NCBI GenBank assembly: GCA_020636445.1
Contig: JACJXV010000001.1
Location: forward strand, 62,001 to 126,000
Source of the DNA: Lewinellaceae bacterium
GTDB lineage: Bacteria; Bacteroidota; Bacteroidia; Chitinophagales; Saprospiraceae
Direction: 5' to 3'
Length of the DNA stretch: 64,000 nucleotides
Both the position numbers and the translations under genes were made by a program. The notes under the pieces were generated by a model, which was not told where the DNA came from, did not search any database, and was given only the letters and a program-made list of their open reading frames with translations. Positions 1-8,660 of the stretch are shown one piece after another; position 1 is the stretch's first letter, and each line of letters begins with the position of its first letter.

Positions 1-417
1 GCAAAGGTTCACCTCGCTCACCCACGCATGGAGGATATACAGACCCGTACCGGCAGGGCCACGAGCCGATGCACCACGCAACTTCTTACCATCCAACACC
101 ACGAGCTGCTCTTCCACATGTTCGATAAGCGCAGCTCCATCAGCGGCCAAGGCCTCCTTAAGCTGTTCTGGATCAATCATTTGCAGTACTCGATGAAGGT
201 GTCATGAGAAGGAATACCATTCGGCAAGGCTAACTTGGTGGCCAGCCAGTCAAAGCGTTCTTCGCCGAAAGCCACCATGTCCTCGAAGTCTTCTCCACCG
301 GTTAATAAGGTGCATAAGGCAATGAACAGAATGTCGGACAGCTTGTGCAAACAGCGTCCCTGTACGCGAAGATCGGTTACCGTGCTGAAAATCGTAGGTG
401 AGTCTTTTGCATGCAGA
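1..417 (-). pseudogene. ISAs1-family transposase, frameshifted and edge-truncated
   Basis: Read on the minus strand from about 417 to 195, the sequence encodes the N-terminal region of an ISAs1/H-repeat transposase: TDLRVQGRCLHKLSDILFIA, then a segment containing TGGEDFEDMVAFGEERF, ending in LPNGIPSHDTF. The frame then hits a stop at about 181-183. The next frame, from about 192, continues the same family with RVLQMIDPEQL and VVLDGKKLRGASARG, where the Asp of LDGKKLRG starts the DDE catalytic domain, and ILHAWVSEV runs off the window edge. The match is restored by one extra base near 193-194, so a one-base deletion has split the gene. No ATG lies in frame at the front of the first part, so the 5' end may also be damaged. 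It is adjacent to, but not inside, the housekeeping gene at 499. Family assignment rests on the motif order; whether terminal repeats or an intact copy exist cannot be seen here. Confidence 0.8.
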
Positions 418-486
418 CCAAGTTAAGCATTTAGTGCGTTTGCCCTTGCTAAAACCCTTACGCTATTAAATTCCCCATCTTCCAAC

Positions 487-494
487 TATCTTTG
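487..494 (+). promoter_or_regulatory. Bacteroidota-type -7 element
   Basis: TATCTTTG fits the TAnnTTTG -7 element of Bacteroidota housekeeping promoters. It ends only 4 bases before the ATG at 499, so if used it would give an almost leaderless transcript. No good -33 TTTG is seen at the usual distance, so this is a weak call. Confidence 0.3.
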
Positions 495-498
495 CCCC

Positions 499-2364
499 AT
501 GAAGAAAAAGGTTGAAATCCTGGCGCCTGCCAAAGACCTGTACCAGGGTATGGCGGCCATTAATGCCGGCGCTGATGCCGTTTATATTGGTGCACCCCAA
601 TTCGGAGCCCGGACCAACGCTGCTAACCCGGTGGAGGACATTGCCGAACTAGTCCAGTACGCCCATCTTTTCAAGGCCCAGGTGTTTGTGGTACTCAACA
701 CCATTCTGTACCAGAACGAGTTGGAAACCTGCCAAAATTTAATCCACGAGCTATACGCCATTGGCGTCGATGCCCTCATCATTCAGGACATGGGCATTCT
801 GGAAATGGACCTTCCTCCCATTGTCCTCCATGCGAGCACTCAGGCAAATAACCGGGATCCGCAGCATGTCAAATTCCTCCATGATGCTGGAATCAAACGA
901 GTTGTTCTGGCGCGGGAATTAAACCTGGACCAGATCAAAGAAATTAGCGAAGCGACCCCCGTAGAATTGGAATTTTTTGTCTCCGGGGCGCTCTGTGTTT
1001 CTTTCAGCGGTAATTGCTACATGAGTGTGGCCAACGGAGAACGTAGCGCTAACAGAGGTTCATGTGCCCAAAATTGCCGACTGCCTTACGCACTGATTGA
1101 TGGCACGGGCAAAACCTTGCTTACCGAAACACACCTGTTGTCCATCAAGGATCTGGATTTGAGTGATCAGCTGCCGGATTTGATTGAAGCGGGAGTGACA
1201 TCCTTCAAAATTGAAGGCCGGCTGAAGGACATCGTTTATGTCAAAAACAATGTGTCTTATTTACGCAAGCGACTGGATGCCTTTCTGGACGGTAATGATA
1301 AATACCAAAAAGCCTCATCGGGCAGGACTTTTTATAGTTTCGATCCCCAGTTGGACAAGAGTTTTAATCGCGGGTATACCGATTATTTCGTCAATAAAAG
1401 AGATAAAAAAATCGGTTCCTGGGAAACGCCTAAATCCCAGGGGCAATTCATCGGCAAATTACTGGGTATAAAGGCGAATGGCTATATCATTGAAAATTAT
1501 GAATTACTGAATAATGGTGATGGGCTTTATTTCCTGAATGAAGAAGGGAAAGCGGATGGAGACCGGGTCAATATCATTATCAATGACGTAGTAATTCCGA
1601 ACAACTTCAGGCCACTGCCAGTAGGAACCCTGATTTACCGAAACTCCGATGCTGCCTTCAATAAACTTTTGGAAAGAGAAGATAGTGCCATTCGCAAAAT
1701 TGGTGTTACCCTGCACCTCGCTGAAACCCCCAACGGTTTTTCACTGACCGCTACCGACGAAGATGGGCACCAAAGCACCTCGACTATCGACGTGGAAAAA
1801 GAGCTGACGAAAACCGGAGAATCCATTATTTCAAATATCGAAAAGAACCTGGCCAAGGCCGGTAATACCCCCTTCATCGTCGATGAGATAACCATTGATT
1901 TTTCCCAAAACTGGTTTTTACCCATTTCGAAAATAAATGAAATCCGCAGAACAGTATTGGAGCAATTGGTAGACATTCGGGTGCAGGAATACCATCGGGA
2001 AGAATTCCAAATTACGAAAACAGATCACCCCTACCCGGTTTCCGAATTGGACTTTACCTACAATGTGTCGAACAACCTGGCCCGGCAATTCTATAAAAGG
2101 CATGGTGTCACCCAAATTGAAAAAGCGTTTGAACTGCAATGGGATCCTGGTAAGTCGCGGGTGATGACGACGAAATATTGCGTAAAATATGAGTTGGGAA
2201 AATGTCCCCGCTTCCAACGGGCTACCATGGGTGAGAAAGTAGCCGAACCCCTGGTATTGAAGCATGGCGAAGTAGAGTATAAGTTGAAATTCAACTGCAA
2301 GCCCTGCGAGATGGAAATTTGGGAGAAGGATGCCGAGTTTGAAATTGAGGAAGAATGGAATTGA
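499..2364 (+). CDS. U32 family peptidase-like, RlhA/TrhP-type RNA hydroxylation protein
   Basis: The 621-residue protein starts with the U32 signature (ILAPAKDLYQGMAAINAGAD, residues 7-26). It has the conserved cysteine region at 166-193, CVSFSGNCYMS followed by NRGSCAQNCRLPY, which in this family helps bind an iron-sulfur cluster. The C-terminal end adds further cysteines (KYCVKYELGKCPRF and NCKPCEMEIW). U32 proteins were named as collagenases, but the studied Escherichia coli members RlhA and TrhP are prephenate-dependent RNA hydroxylation factors for 23S rRNA and tRNA. The length is close to that of RlhA (about 650 residues). It is cytoplasmic, with no signal peptide, and monocistronic by spacing. 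Which RNA it acts on cannot be told from sequence, so no gene symbol is given. Confidence 0.85.
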   Translation: MKKKVEILAPAKDLYQGMAAINAGADAVYIGAPQFGARTNAANPVEDIAELVQYAHLFKAQVFVVLNTILYQNELETCQNLIHELYAIGVDALIIQDMGILEMDLPPIVLHASTQANNRDPQHVKFLHDAGIKRVVLARELNLDQIKEISEATPVELEFFVSGALCVSFSGNCYMSVANGERSANRGSCAQNCRLPYALIDGTGKTLLTETHLLSIKDLDLSDQLPDLIEAGVTSFKIEGRLKDIVYVKNNVSYLRKRLDAFLDGNDKYQKASSGRTFYSFDPQLDKSFNRGYTDYFVNKRDKKIGSWETPKSQGQFIGKLLGIKANGYIIENYELLNNGDGLYFLNEEGKADGDRVNIIINDVVIPNNFRPLPVGTLIYRNSDAAFNKLLEREDSAIRKIGVTLHLAETPNGFSLTATDEDGHQSTSTIDVEKELTKTGESIISNIEKNLAKAGNTPFIVDEITIDFSQNWFLPISKINEIRRTVLEQLVDIRVQEYHREEFQITKTDHPYPVSELDFTYNVSNNLARQFYKRHGVTQIEKAFELQWDPGKSRVMTTKYCVKYELGKCPRFQRATMGEKVAEPLVLKHGEVEYKLKFNCKPCEMEIWEKDAEFEIEEEWN

Positions 2365-2458
2365 AGCATAGATAAAGCGCAGAACTATTTTTCACTCAAC
2401 GCTTTAGAAATTATTCACTGGAACCTGCTGATTCCTGATTGATTATTGATTTTAAGAT

Positions 2459-2495
2459 ATAGGATTACTAAACTTTCGAAGTTTAGTAATCCTAT
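2459..2495. terminator. Perfect 17-bp inverted repeat, probable terminator
   Basis: Two 17-base arms (ATAGGATTACTAAACTT and its exact complement) are separated by TCG. It lies about 95 bases after the U32 gene stop and before the proC promoter. There is no T tract directly after it on the plus strand, so it is either a factor-assisted terminator or a protein-binding palindrome. Confidence 0.5.
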
Positions 2496-2523
2496 GCCCA
2501 CCACGCCATTTCCTCCTTCCAAC

Positions 2524-2554
2524 TTGGCAAACTCCCTATGAAACACTAGCTTTG
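2524..2554 (+). promoter_or_regulatory. Promoter for proC (TTGG-N19-TAGCTTTG)
   Basis: A -33 TTGG at 2524-2527 is followed, 19 bases later, by TAGCTTTG at 2547-2554. Both the motif and the spacing fit the Bacteroidota sigma consensus TTTG-N19-21-TAnnTTTG. The leader to the proC ATG would be about 45-50 bases. Confidence 0.55.
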
Positions 2555-2608
2555 CTGCCGTGATCCTGCTGTTGCCCTACCTGCAAGATCTCCAAAAATA
2601 CCATAGCC

Positions 2609-3415
2609 ATGAAAATACTGATTATTGGAGGCGGCAATATGGGCCTCACCTACGCGCAAAGCTTTTTGCGATCGCATATTACCAGCAAGGAAGATATGAT
2701 GATCCTGGAAAAATCACCGGAGCGCGCTGCCCAGCTGGCCCAAAAGGATATTGGAACTGTTTACGACGATGCGCAAGCTTGCCTGCGGCGGGCCGACCTG
2801 ATTATTCTGGCGGTTAAACCGCAGGATGCCCCTACCCTCTTTGCGAGCCTTAGCCCCATGGTAGACGCGCAACAGGTGTTTTTATCCATCATGGCAGGGG
2901 TTAAAATCAGCACCATTGCTGCAGGATTGGGAGCCCGCAAAATCATCCGGGCGATGCCTAACCTGCCAGCCCAGATAGGCCGGGGCATGACCGCCTTTAC
3001 CTCATCCGAAGAGGTTACCCGGATCGAGCTGGTGATGGTACAAAACCTGCTGAATACTGCCGGTAAAACGATCTATGTGGAGCAGGAATCGGCTATTGAT
3101 GCGGCTACCGCCATCTCCGGAAGTGGACCCGCCTACGTTTGGCATTTTATGGATGCGCTCATGCAGGCCGGTCGCCAAATGGGTTTTTCAGAAGCCCAGG
3201 CGGAGTTGCTGGTTAGTCAGACCTTCCTGGGTGCGATTGAATTGTATAACGCTTCCAACCTCTCCTGCCCGGAATGGATCCAGCGAGTCTCTTCCCGGGG
3301 AGGTACCACCGAGGCAGCCATGAGTTCTTTCCGCGACACCGATGTGCATGCCGATATCATCCGCGGTGCCTTCGCAGCACTCCACCGCGCTGAAGAACTG
3401 GGCGGGAATAGTTGA
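2609..3415 (+). CDS. proC: Pyrroline-5-carboxylate reductase
   Basis: ProC catalyses the last step of proline synthesis, reducing 1-pyrroline-5-carboxylate with NAD(P)H in the cytoplasm. The N-terminus has the Rossmann nucleotide-binding motif IGGGNMG (residues 6-12). The family's active-site signature follows (AISGSGPAYVWHFMDAL, near 167-183), and the C-terminus has the conserved RVSSRGGTTEAAM. Length is 268 residues, as usual for the family. The ATG at 2609 begins directly with MKILIIGGGNMG, which fixes the start. It stands alone between a probable promoter at 2524-2554 and a repeat-containing spacer. Confidence 0.95.
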   Translation: MKILIIGGGNMGLTYAQSFLRSHITSKEDMMILEKSPERAAQLAQKDIGTVYDDAQACLRRADLIILAVKPQDAPTLFASLSPMVDAQQVFLSIMAGVKISTIAAGLGARKIIRAMPNLPAQIGRGMTAFTSSEEVTRIELVMVQNLLNTAGKTIYVEQESAIDAATAISGSGPAYVWHFMDALMQAGRQMGFSEAQAELLVSQTFLGAIELYNASNLSCPEWIQRVSSRGGTTEAAMSSFRDTDVHADIIRGAFAALHRAEELGGNS

Positions 3416-3531
3416 ATATTGAGCTAGTGCTTTGTCAACCGAGAAATTAAAAGTTGGCGATGGTGATACTGAGTGTAACTTCGCTCAGTAACCAAGCGGA
3501 GTCGAAATGCTCATTTCTATCATCACTGCGC

Positions 3532-3556
3532 CACTGCTCACTGCTCACTGCTCACT
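3532..3556. repeat. Heptanucleotide tandem repeat (CACTGCT)n
   Basis: Three exact copies of CACTGCT plus a partial fourth (CACT) lie in the proC-rmuC spacer. A looser copy, CACTGCG, precedes them at 3524. It is one of four different 7-base arrays in spacers of this window. Confidence 0.75.
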
Positions 3557-3568
3557 AAATCAACACAG

Positions 3569-3605
3569 TTTGGATTAATTTTTTCCAAAAAAACAATTAG
3601 TTTTA
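3569..3605 (+). promoter_or_regulatory. Weak promoter-like sequence before rmuC
   Basis: TTTGG at 3569-3573 and TAGTTTTA at 3598-3605 resemble the -33 and -7 elements, with one mismatch in the -7 box and a long 24-base spacing. They lie just before the rmuC ATG at 3624. Confidence 0.25.
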
Positions 3606-3623
3606 GGGGGAAAACAAACGCCT

Positions 3624-4964
3624 ATGTCAGATCCATTAGTGGTTTCAGGGTTATTTCTGGCGTTGGGGCTTCTGATCGGTGCTTTGGCTGCCTGGTTAAT
3701 CAGTAAGTTCTATTGGCAGAGCAAGGCAGTGCTTCCCCAGGAAGTAGAGGCACGGTATGTCTTGCGGGAAATCCATGATGCCCTGCAGACCCAGGCTGAT
3801 ATCCTCCGCGCTGACCTGCAGGAACGCGAACTGGAGGTGCGCACCCTCCATGGCGATCTGTCCGCCCGCACCCAGGATCTCAAAAACCTGGAAACCAAGC
3901 TGGAAGAACAAAAAGCGGATCTTATCAACCTCCAGGAAAAAGCCCGGCTGGAGTTTGAATCGGTAGCGAACCGCCTCCTGGAAGAAAAAAGTCAGCGCTT
4001 CACCGCCCACAACCAGGAACAAATGCAGCAGTTGCTGCAACCCCTCCGCGAGCGTATTCAAAGTTTCGAAACCGGCATCGAAAAGCGCTTTGTGGAAGAG
4101 ACCCGCGACCGGGTGTCGCTGAAAATGGAGATTGAAAACCTCCGGGTACTCAACCAACAACTTAGCCTTGATGCCAACAACCTGGCCAGCGCCCTCAAAG
4201 GCGATAACAAAACCCAGGGGGATTGGGGCGAGTTGCAGTTGGAAACCCTCCTGGAAAAAGCAGGCTTGCAAAAAGATATTCATTACGCTACCCAGCAATC
4301 ATACACGAATGAAGAAGGACGGCGCCAGCGGCCCGATTTCATTATCCACCTACCCGAAGACAAACATCTGATCATCGATGCGAAAGTATCACTCAGTGCT
4401 TATGAGCGATACTGCCAGGCCAATGATAATGGGGAAAAAGCCCCCCACCTCCGGGCGCACCTGGATAGCCTGCGCCGCCATATCAAAGAACTCGGAGAAA
4501 AGAACTACCAGCAACTTTACCAAATCAATACCCCGGATTATCTACTGCTATTCGTGCCTATTGAACCGGCCTTTGCCCTGGCGATCCAATCCGACCACAA
4601 GCTCTTCACTGAAGCGCTGGAACGCAATATCGTGCTGGTCACTACCTCTACCCTGCTAGCCACTATGCGGACCGTTTCTTTTATCTGGAAACAGGAAAAA
4701 CAAAAGAACAGCGTCCTGGAAATTGCCCGGCAAAGTGGCCTGCTCTACGATAAGTTTTGCAACTTCATTGAAGACTTGCAGGCTATCGGTAGCCGACTGG
4801 ATCAAGCACAGCACGCCTACCATGATGCGATGAATAAATTAGTAGACTCGAAAAAATACGGAGACACCCTGGTAGGAAGGGCTGAGCGCATCCGCGAACT
4901 AGGCGCCAAAACGTCCCGCTCCCTACCCCGCGATTTGTTGGATGCCGCTGCGGAAGAGGATTAA
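3624..4964 (+). CDS. rmuC: DNA recombination protein RmuC homologue
   Basis: RmuC proteins limit inversions at short inverted repeats and carry a predicted restriction-endonuclease-like fold. The 446-residue protein has an N-terminal membrane segment (about residues 8-28, LFLALGLLIGALAAWLISKF). A long charged coiled coil spans about 40-150. The RmuC domain follows, marked by GDWGELQLETLLEKAGL, RRQRPDFIIHLPEDKHLIIDAKVSLSAYERY and a LLFVPIEPAFALAI stretch. In nuclease-like folds the DFIIHL and DAKVS pieces correspond to the D...(D/E)xK active-site pattern (IIDAKV here). The start is the first ATG and gives the expected membrane anchor. A perfect heptamer repeat array lies upstream. Confidence 0.9.
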   Translation: MSDPLVVSGLFLALGLLIGALAAWLISKFYWQSKAVLPQEVEARYVLREIHDALQTQADILRADLQERELEVRTLHGDLSARTQDLKNLETKLEEQKADLINLQEKARLEFESVANRLLEEKSQRFTAHNQEQMQQLLQPLRERIQSFETGIEKRFVEETRDRVSLKMEIENLRVLNQQLSLDANNLASALKGDNKTQGDWGELQLETLLEKAGLQKDIHYATQQSYTNEEGRRQRPDFIIHLPEDKHLIIDAKVSLSAYERYCQANDNGEKAPHLRAHLDSLRRHIKELGEKNYQQLYQINTPDYLLLFVPIEPAFALAIQSDHKLFTEALERNIVLVTTSTLLATMRTVSFIWKQEKQKNSVLEIARQSGLLYDKFCNFIEDLQAIGSRLDQAQHAYHDAMNKLVDSKKYGDTLVGRAERIRELGAKTSRSLPRDLLDAAAEED

Positions 4965-5079
4965 CCGCGGCTCAAATGCGTCTATTGTCGAGGCCAGGTC
5001 AACGTTAACCTGACTAATGTCGGTTCGGGAAGCCGTCCTGTTAATGTCAATACCTTCGCGAAAGATGAATTTTATCCCC

Positions 5080-5955
5080 CTACCGCCAATCCGTTTCCCA
5101 GGTTCGCTGGCGGAAGCTTTTTTTGCCTACCTCTTCTTCCAGGAAGTCTATTATCTCTTCCAGATGTGAAAACATGGGTTTATCCGCCCAGCCATGCCCT
5201 CCGGTCGTTCCGGTGACTAGTGTATAGGGTTTTTGCAATTCCGCCAAACGGGCAGTAATGCTCGCACTGCCATGGAGGAGCAGGTACCCTGGCTGGTCGG
5301 GAGTACAATAATGATGTGGAGCCGTGGCATAGGGAACCCAGGGGTCATCGATGCCGTGATACAATAACATGGGCAAGGCGTTTTCGGGGGTTATCCAGGC
5401 CAGCTCCAATACTGCGGCTGCCATTCCGATAACCCCAGCATAACGAAATCCGGCTGGTAGTTCTGGGTCAGGCCAATAAGCTGCACAACACACTGCTTCA
5501 GCCCCGGCACTGCTTCCGCAGAGCACAATCTGCGGATTGTCCAAACCAAGAGTAACATGCTCACCCGTGAGGTAACGGGTTACATCCCAAATGTCTTCAG
5601 CAGCTGCGCGAAAAGCCCCGCGCTTAATTGAAACCTCCTGATCGCAACTGAACGAAAGGCCTTTCATGGTGAGTCGGTAAGTAATAGCCGCAACCGGATA
5701 GCCAGCCTCAGCCAGGCGGCGCGCAAATTGGATATAGCGCTCTTCGCGAGGACTCCCTTCCGAAAAACCCCCACCATGCACATAAATGATGACGATATCG
5801 TCCTTTACTGGTTGTCGTCGGGGCGATGCTGGATACCAGTCAAAGTCCAGCACATGGCCATCCTTTTCGGCATAAATATGCCGGGGCCTGGTGCTCACTT
5901 CTGCTTCCCATTTACGCCCCCAGCGGAGCCAGCGTAACCACTTTGGCAGTTTCAT
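5080..5955 (-). CDS. Alpha/beta-hydrolase, HSL-type esterase
   Basis: This 291-residue protein has the oxyanion-hole motif HGGGF (in IIYVHGGGFSEGSPREE, about residues 60-64) typical of hormone-sensitive-lipase-like esterases. The nucleophile elbow is GSSAG (about 148-152, in VLCGSSAGAEAVC). The likely acid is the Asp pair in YHGIDDPWVPY, and the likely base is the His in GTTGGHGWADK. It probably hydrolyses short acyl esters or a related bond. No signal peptide is seen, and the N-terminus is rich in Trp, Arg and Lys. It lies 70 bases downstream of the haem-copper-like gene on the same strand, but nothing links it to denitrification. The substrate is unknown. Confidence 0.85.
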   Translation of the reverse strand: MKLPKWLRWLRWGRKWEAEVSTRPRHIYAEKDGHVLDFDWYPASPRRQPVKDDIVIIYVHGGGFSEGSPREERYIQFARRLAEAGYPVAAITYRLTMKGLSFSCDQEVSIKRGAFRAAAEDIWDVTRYLTGEHVTLGLDNPQIVLCGSSAGAEAVCCAAYWPDPELPAGFRYAGVIGMAAAVLELAWITPENALPMLLYHGIDDPWVPYATAPHHYCTPDQPGYLLLHGSASITARLAELQKPYTLVTGTTGGHGWADKPMFSHLEEIIDFLEEEVGKKSFRQRTWETDWR

Positions 5956-6025
5956 ACCCTGAAACTAGTAATTTTCGGGAAAATAGAACCCGTTGGGAAG
6001 GTTCTTATACTAATGTGTCGATCAG

Positions 6026-7303
6026 TTAGCTCTTGTGGGTCACCTCAGCAGCGGAAGCATTACCCTGGCTACCCGGAACAAGCTGACCGAGCAGCATGAC
6101 CACGACACCTACCGGCATCCATACACTGCCCGCAAAAAGCCACTCGTAAAAGTTGGGAAGAAAACCAATGCGAGCCCAGAATAAGGTGCCTTGCAGAAAA
6201 AGTAATGTCTCGGAAATTGCAATTCCCCCCAGGACCAAACCCAAACCCAAGCGGGTGATCCAGTTAAGGTACAACACCCCCCGGGCAGCAAACAGACTAA
6301 AGAGCCAGGCTGTTAGCATTCCCAGTAAAATCAAGTGAATAAAGCCAATGACGTATAAGCGGATGGTATAGGCTATTTCCGCAATCGCCGGGATGGCTAC
6401 TGCCGATTGAATCGTCATTTTCAAAATCAGTGCCCCTAGTCCTACCCCAAACAATCCATAGGACCAAACGGAGCCAGCCAAGGATTGCTTAATTGCCGAG
6501 CGGTGGGGCTTCAACAAAGCCAGCAACAGAAATAACGCAACGAACTGCACCAGTACCCCCACACTATTGGCTGCCAACACCCAGGGTGAATGGGTTCCCC
6601 ACGCCAGGGCCAGTGCAAACGTGAGTACGGTAGCTACCGACAATACATACAACAGGCGTCGGTTTGCCGTGGCAGAAAAAACGATACCCGCAAGCTCCCA
6701 ATACCGAAACCATAAGGCCAGCGCAGCAAAAAGAAACCATCCATTGAATTGGAAATGCAGATAAAACTGCACCGACATGTAATACCACAAAGTATTTTGC
6801 ATTCCCAACGCCATAACAGGACCCATAGCCCAAATGCCCAGGGTAGAAAGAACCATCCACCCCAAAGCGGCCTGTATCCAGCGATAGGCTATACCCGATT
6901 GCCCCCGAATTTCCCGCCATACGACGACAGCAAAACCATAAGCGGCTAACATGTGCAGTGTAGAAAAAGTAATCGAAACAGCCCCATATCCCTGCACGGG
7001 GAAGCTTACCAGCATACCCAGCACGCCTATTTCCGCCAGTGCAAATAAAAATCCTAACCGCGAAGTACGTAAAACAGCTTCCGGAACAAAGGCAGCAACC
7101 AATAGCGCAAAAAGTCCCAGGTACAACCACCCCAGCATCGCTACATGGGAATGGGCATGCAGGACATTTTTAAATACAAGCCCTGGCACTTCCTCGATAA
7201 ACGCCCAACGCAAGAGCGCACCCAAACTGGCAGCCAGGGCAAAGTTGACCATAGCCAGCAGCATCCAGGTGCGTTGCCGTCGAAAGGTTTGGTTCGCATG
7301 CAT
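6026..7303 (-). CDS. Haem-copper oxidase subunit I-like multi-pass membrane protein
   Basis: The 425-residue protein is almost entirely hydrophobic, with about 12 predicted membrane helices. Helix 2 carries a histidine cluster, VLHAHSHVAMLGWLYLGLF (about residues 47-65), and a later helix has QFYLHFQFNGWF. Both resemble the haem-ligand helices of cytochrome oxidase subunit I/NorB-type proteins, but the full set of copper-ligand motifs of an active oxidase is not evident. It is in the same direction as the cytochrome c gene at 7462-7944 and lies in the left arm of the nos region, so a role in electron flow or NO/N2O handling is likely. An NnrS-like haem protein is the main alternative. This is a context-supported family guess, not a proven enzyme. 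Confidence 0.6.
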   Translation of the reverse strand: MHANQTFRRQRTWMLLAMVNFALAASLGALLRWAFIEEVPGLVFKNVLHAHSHVAMLGWLYLGLFALLVAAFVPEAVLRTSRLGFLFALAEIGVLGMLVSFPVQGYGAVSITFSTLHMLAAYGFAVVVWREIRGQSGIAYRWIQAALGWMVLSTLGIWAMGPVMALGMQNTLWYYMSVQFYLHFQFNGWFLFAALALWFRYWELAGIVFSATANRRLLYVLSVATVLTFALALAWGTHSPWVLAANSVGVLVQFVALFLLLALLKPHRSAIKQSLAGSVWSYGLFGVGLGALILKMTIQSAVAIPAIAEIAYTIRLYVIGFIHLILLGMLTAWLFSLFAARGVLYLNWITRLGLGLVLGGIAISETLLFLQGTLFWARIGFLPNFYEWLFAGSVWMPVGVVVMLLGQLVPGSQGNASAAEVTHKS

Positions 7304-7330
7304 AGTTGATCATTATAGAAGGTAAAAACA

Positions 7331-7429
7331 GGAAATCAGAAACGAGAAATAGACCTGTCTTGATTTTTTACCTGACATAGCTCAAGCCGAAGGCCTGATT
7401 TCTGATTTCTGATTTCTGATTTCTGATTT
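7331..7429. repeat. Heptanucleotide repeat (CTGATTT)5 with inverted counterpart
   Basis: Five perfect copies of CTGATTT occupy 7395-7429. About 45 bases to the left (about 7331-7353) lies GGAAATCAGAAACGAGAAAT, which in reverse complement reads as degenerate copies of the same 7-mer. The pair could fold into a hairpin in the spacer between the cytochrome c gene and the membrane gene, both on the minus strand. Confidence 0.75.
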
Positions 7430-7461
7430 TTTACCCTGACTGCGTCGGGGCTGATTTTCTA

Positions 7462-7944
7462 CTACTTTCCCCCTACCTTGCCAGTATCGTTGGCATACAT
7501 AAACTCCAGTAGGTCGCGAGCATCGCCAATGGATACGTTTTGGTTGGGCATCCGCGTCAAACACTCCTCCAGCAAGGCCTGCGCATCAGGATCCTGCTCT
7601 AGCATGATATCTACGTTAGTGACCATATTCATAATCCATTCCGGTTTACGGCGCTCCGTAACTCCGAACCAGCCCGGGCCCACAACCCGCTGATCTGTCA
7701 GCTTGTGGCAAGCCGAACACTTCATGTCATAAATGGATTGTCCCCGCTCGACCATATCCGCCTTTAGGGGATTATTCAGGACAACTGATTTGATTTCACC
7801 AACACCCTTGCCATCAGAAGCCGGGGCATCCTGAATCATACTCTTGGGTTTAGCCCCTGTGTCGGAACCGGCGGCCGACTGGTCATTACCCCCGCAAGCC
7901 GCCAGGATAAAGGCGGCAAAAAATAGCAACATTACTGCTCTCAT
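7462..7944 (-). CDS. Lipoprotein monohaem cytochrome c of the nos region
   Basis: A 160-residue exported protein. The signal peptide ends at a lipobox Cys17 (FILAACGGN), so it is probably membrane-anchored on the periplasmic side. One haem-binding motif CSACH (Cys76, Cys79, His80) lies after an alpha helix containing ERGQSIYDMK. The likely axial methionine is Met132 in RMPNQNV. It is the size of a class I c-type cytochrome domain and is the first gene after the Rrf2 regulator. Such a protein is a plausible electron donor to the N2O reductase encoded divergently at 8821, which lacks an obvious other donor here. The donor role is inferred from position. Confidence 0.88.
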   Translation of the reverse strand: MRAVMLLFFAAFILAACGGNDQSAAGSDTGAKPKSMIQDAPASDGKGVGEIKSVVLNNPLKADMVERGQSIYDMKCSACHKLTDQRVVGPGWFGVTERRKPEWIMNMVTNVDIMLEQDPDAQALLEECLTRMPNQNVSIGDARDLLEFMYANDTGKVGGK

Positions 7945-8031
7945 GGTTTTTGTTTATTAGATTAAGTAAACATCACCAAACAGCAGCTTTTCATTTCCAC
8001 TTTTCCTAGACACCTCTCCTATAGAGATGCA

Positions 8032-8457
8032 TTATAACTTTAAGCCTTCATCACTAACCTGTCGGGCCAGTTCGGCTACGGATTTACTCCCTACTACCTT
8101 GAGCAGGCCTTCCCGAAAAATGAATGCCTGTGTATGCAACGGACAGGGATTCTGGGATGAACACACCGGCAGCCCCAGAATACACGACGAAAACACTTCC
8201 GGGCCATCCATGCATTCTACTACTTTGCGTAAAGGCTCCCGCATATTCTCAGTACTCATAAAAAAACCCCCATTGGGTCCTTTTACCGAGGAGATTAATT
8301 GATAGCGCGACAGTTGTTGCAAAATCTTGGCCAGGAATGGCTTGGGCACGTCAAGTCTGTCGGCAATCTCCTTGACACCGATATTCGCCTCCGAATCCGC
8401 GTGCAATGCCAAATACAACACTGCCCGGATAGCATATTTACAAGACTTTGAAAACAT
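8032..8457 (-). CDS. Rrf2-family regulator, NsrR/IscR-like
   Basis: A 141-residue winged-helix regulator with the Rrf2 start MFSKSCKYAIRAVLYLA. The recognition region contains ADRLDVPKPFLAKILQQL, and the wing contains KGPNGGF. Three cysteines that would bind an iron-sulfur cluster lie at 92, 99 and 105 (SSCILGLPVCSSQNPC), almost exactly where NsrR and IscR have theirs. NsrR-type members sense nitric oxide and release their targets when the cluster is nitrosylated. The gene sits between the cytochrome c gene and the divergent nosZ spacer. Together with ric at the other end of the cluster, this makes an NO-responsive regulator of the nos genes the best guess. IscR-like control of cluster assembly is the alternative. 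Confidence 0.85.
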   Translation of the reverse strand: MFSKSCKYAIRAVLYLALHADSEANIGVKEIADRLDVPKPFLAKILQQLSRYQLISSVKGPNGGFFMSTENMREPLRKVVECMDGPEVFSSCILGLPVCSSQNPCPLHTQAFIFREGLLKVVGSKSVAELARQVSDEGLKL

Positions 8458-8484
8458 AACCGTTTAGCTTCTTGGACAAAGATC

Positions 8485-8602
8485 CTTCTTTGATAAATTC
8501 CGTGGTCGAGCTAAAATGGAGCGTAAAAGCGACTTACGGAAGCGTTGCGCTTCTTTTTTGATCGACTCCAAAACACGGAATTTGTCGAAGAACTTCAAAG
8601 AT
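8485..8602. repeat. Long imperfect inverted repeat in the rrf2-nosZ spacer
   Basis: AAATTCCGTG (8495-8504) pairs exactly with CACGGAATTT (8574-8583). Further inside, TGGAG, GTCGA and AAGCG have partners CTCCA, TCGAC and CGCTT. Outside, CTTTGAT (8488-8494) is matched loosely by TCAAAGAT after 8594. The whole can fold into a hairpin of about 100 nt with internal bulges. It contains no reading frame and occupies the left half of the 363-base spacer that holds the control region of both nos arms. Confidence 0.5.
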
Positions 8603-8660
8603 AATAAATATTTTTTACTAAAAAAGATAAAAAACTCTTTTTTTCTTTTTATATTTTTCC

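Noticed and set aside
3696..4298. A 200-codon minus-strand frame inside rmuC
   Set aside because: rmuC has strong domain evidence and this frame reads as an antisense Phe/Leu-rich artefact.
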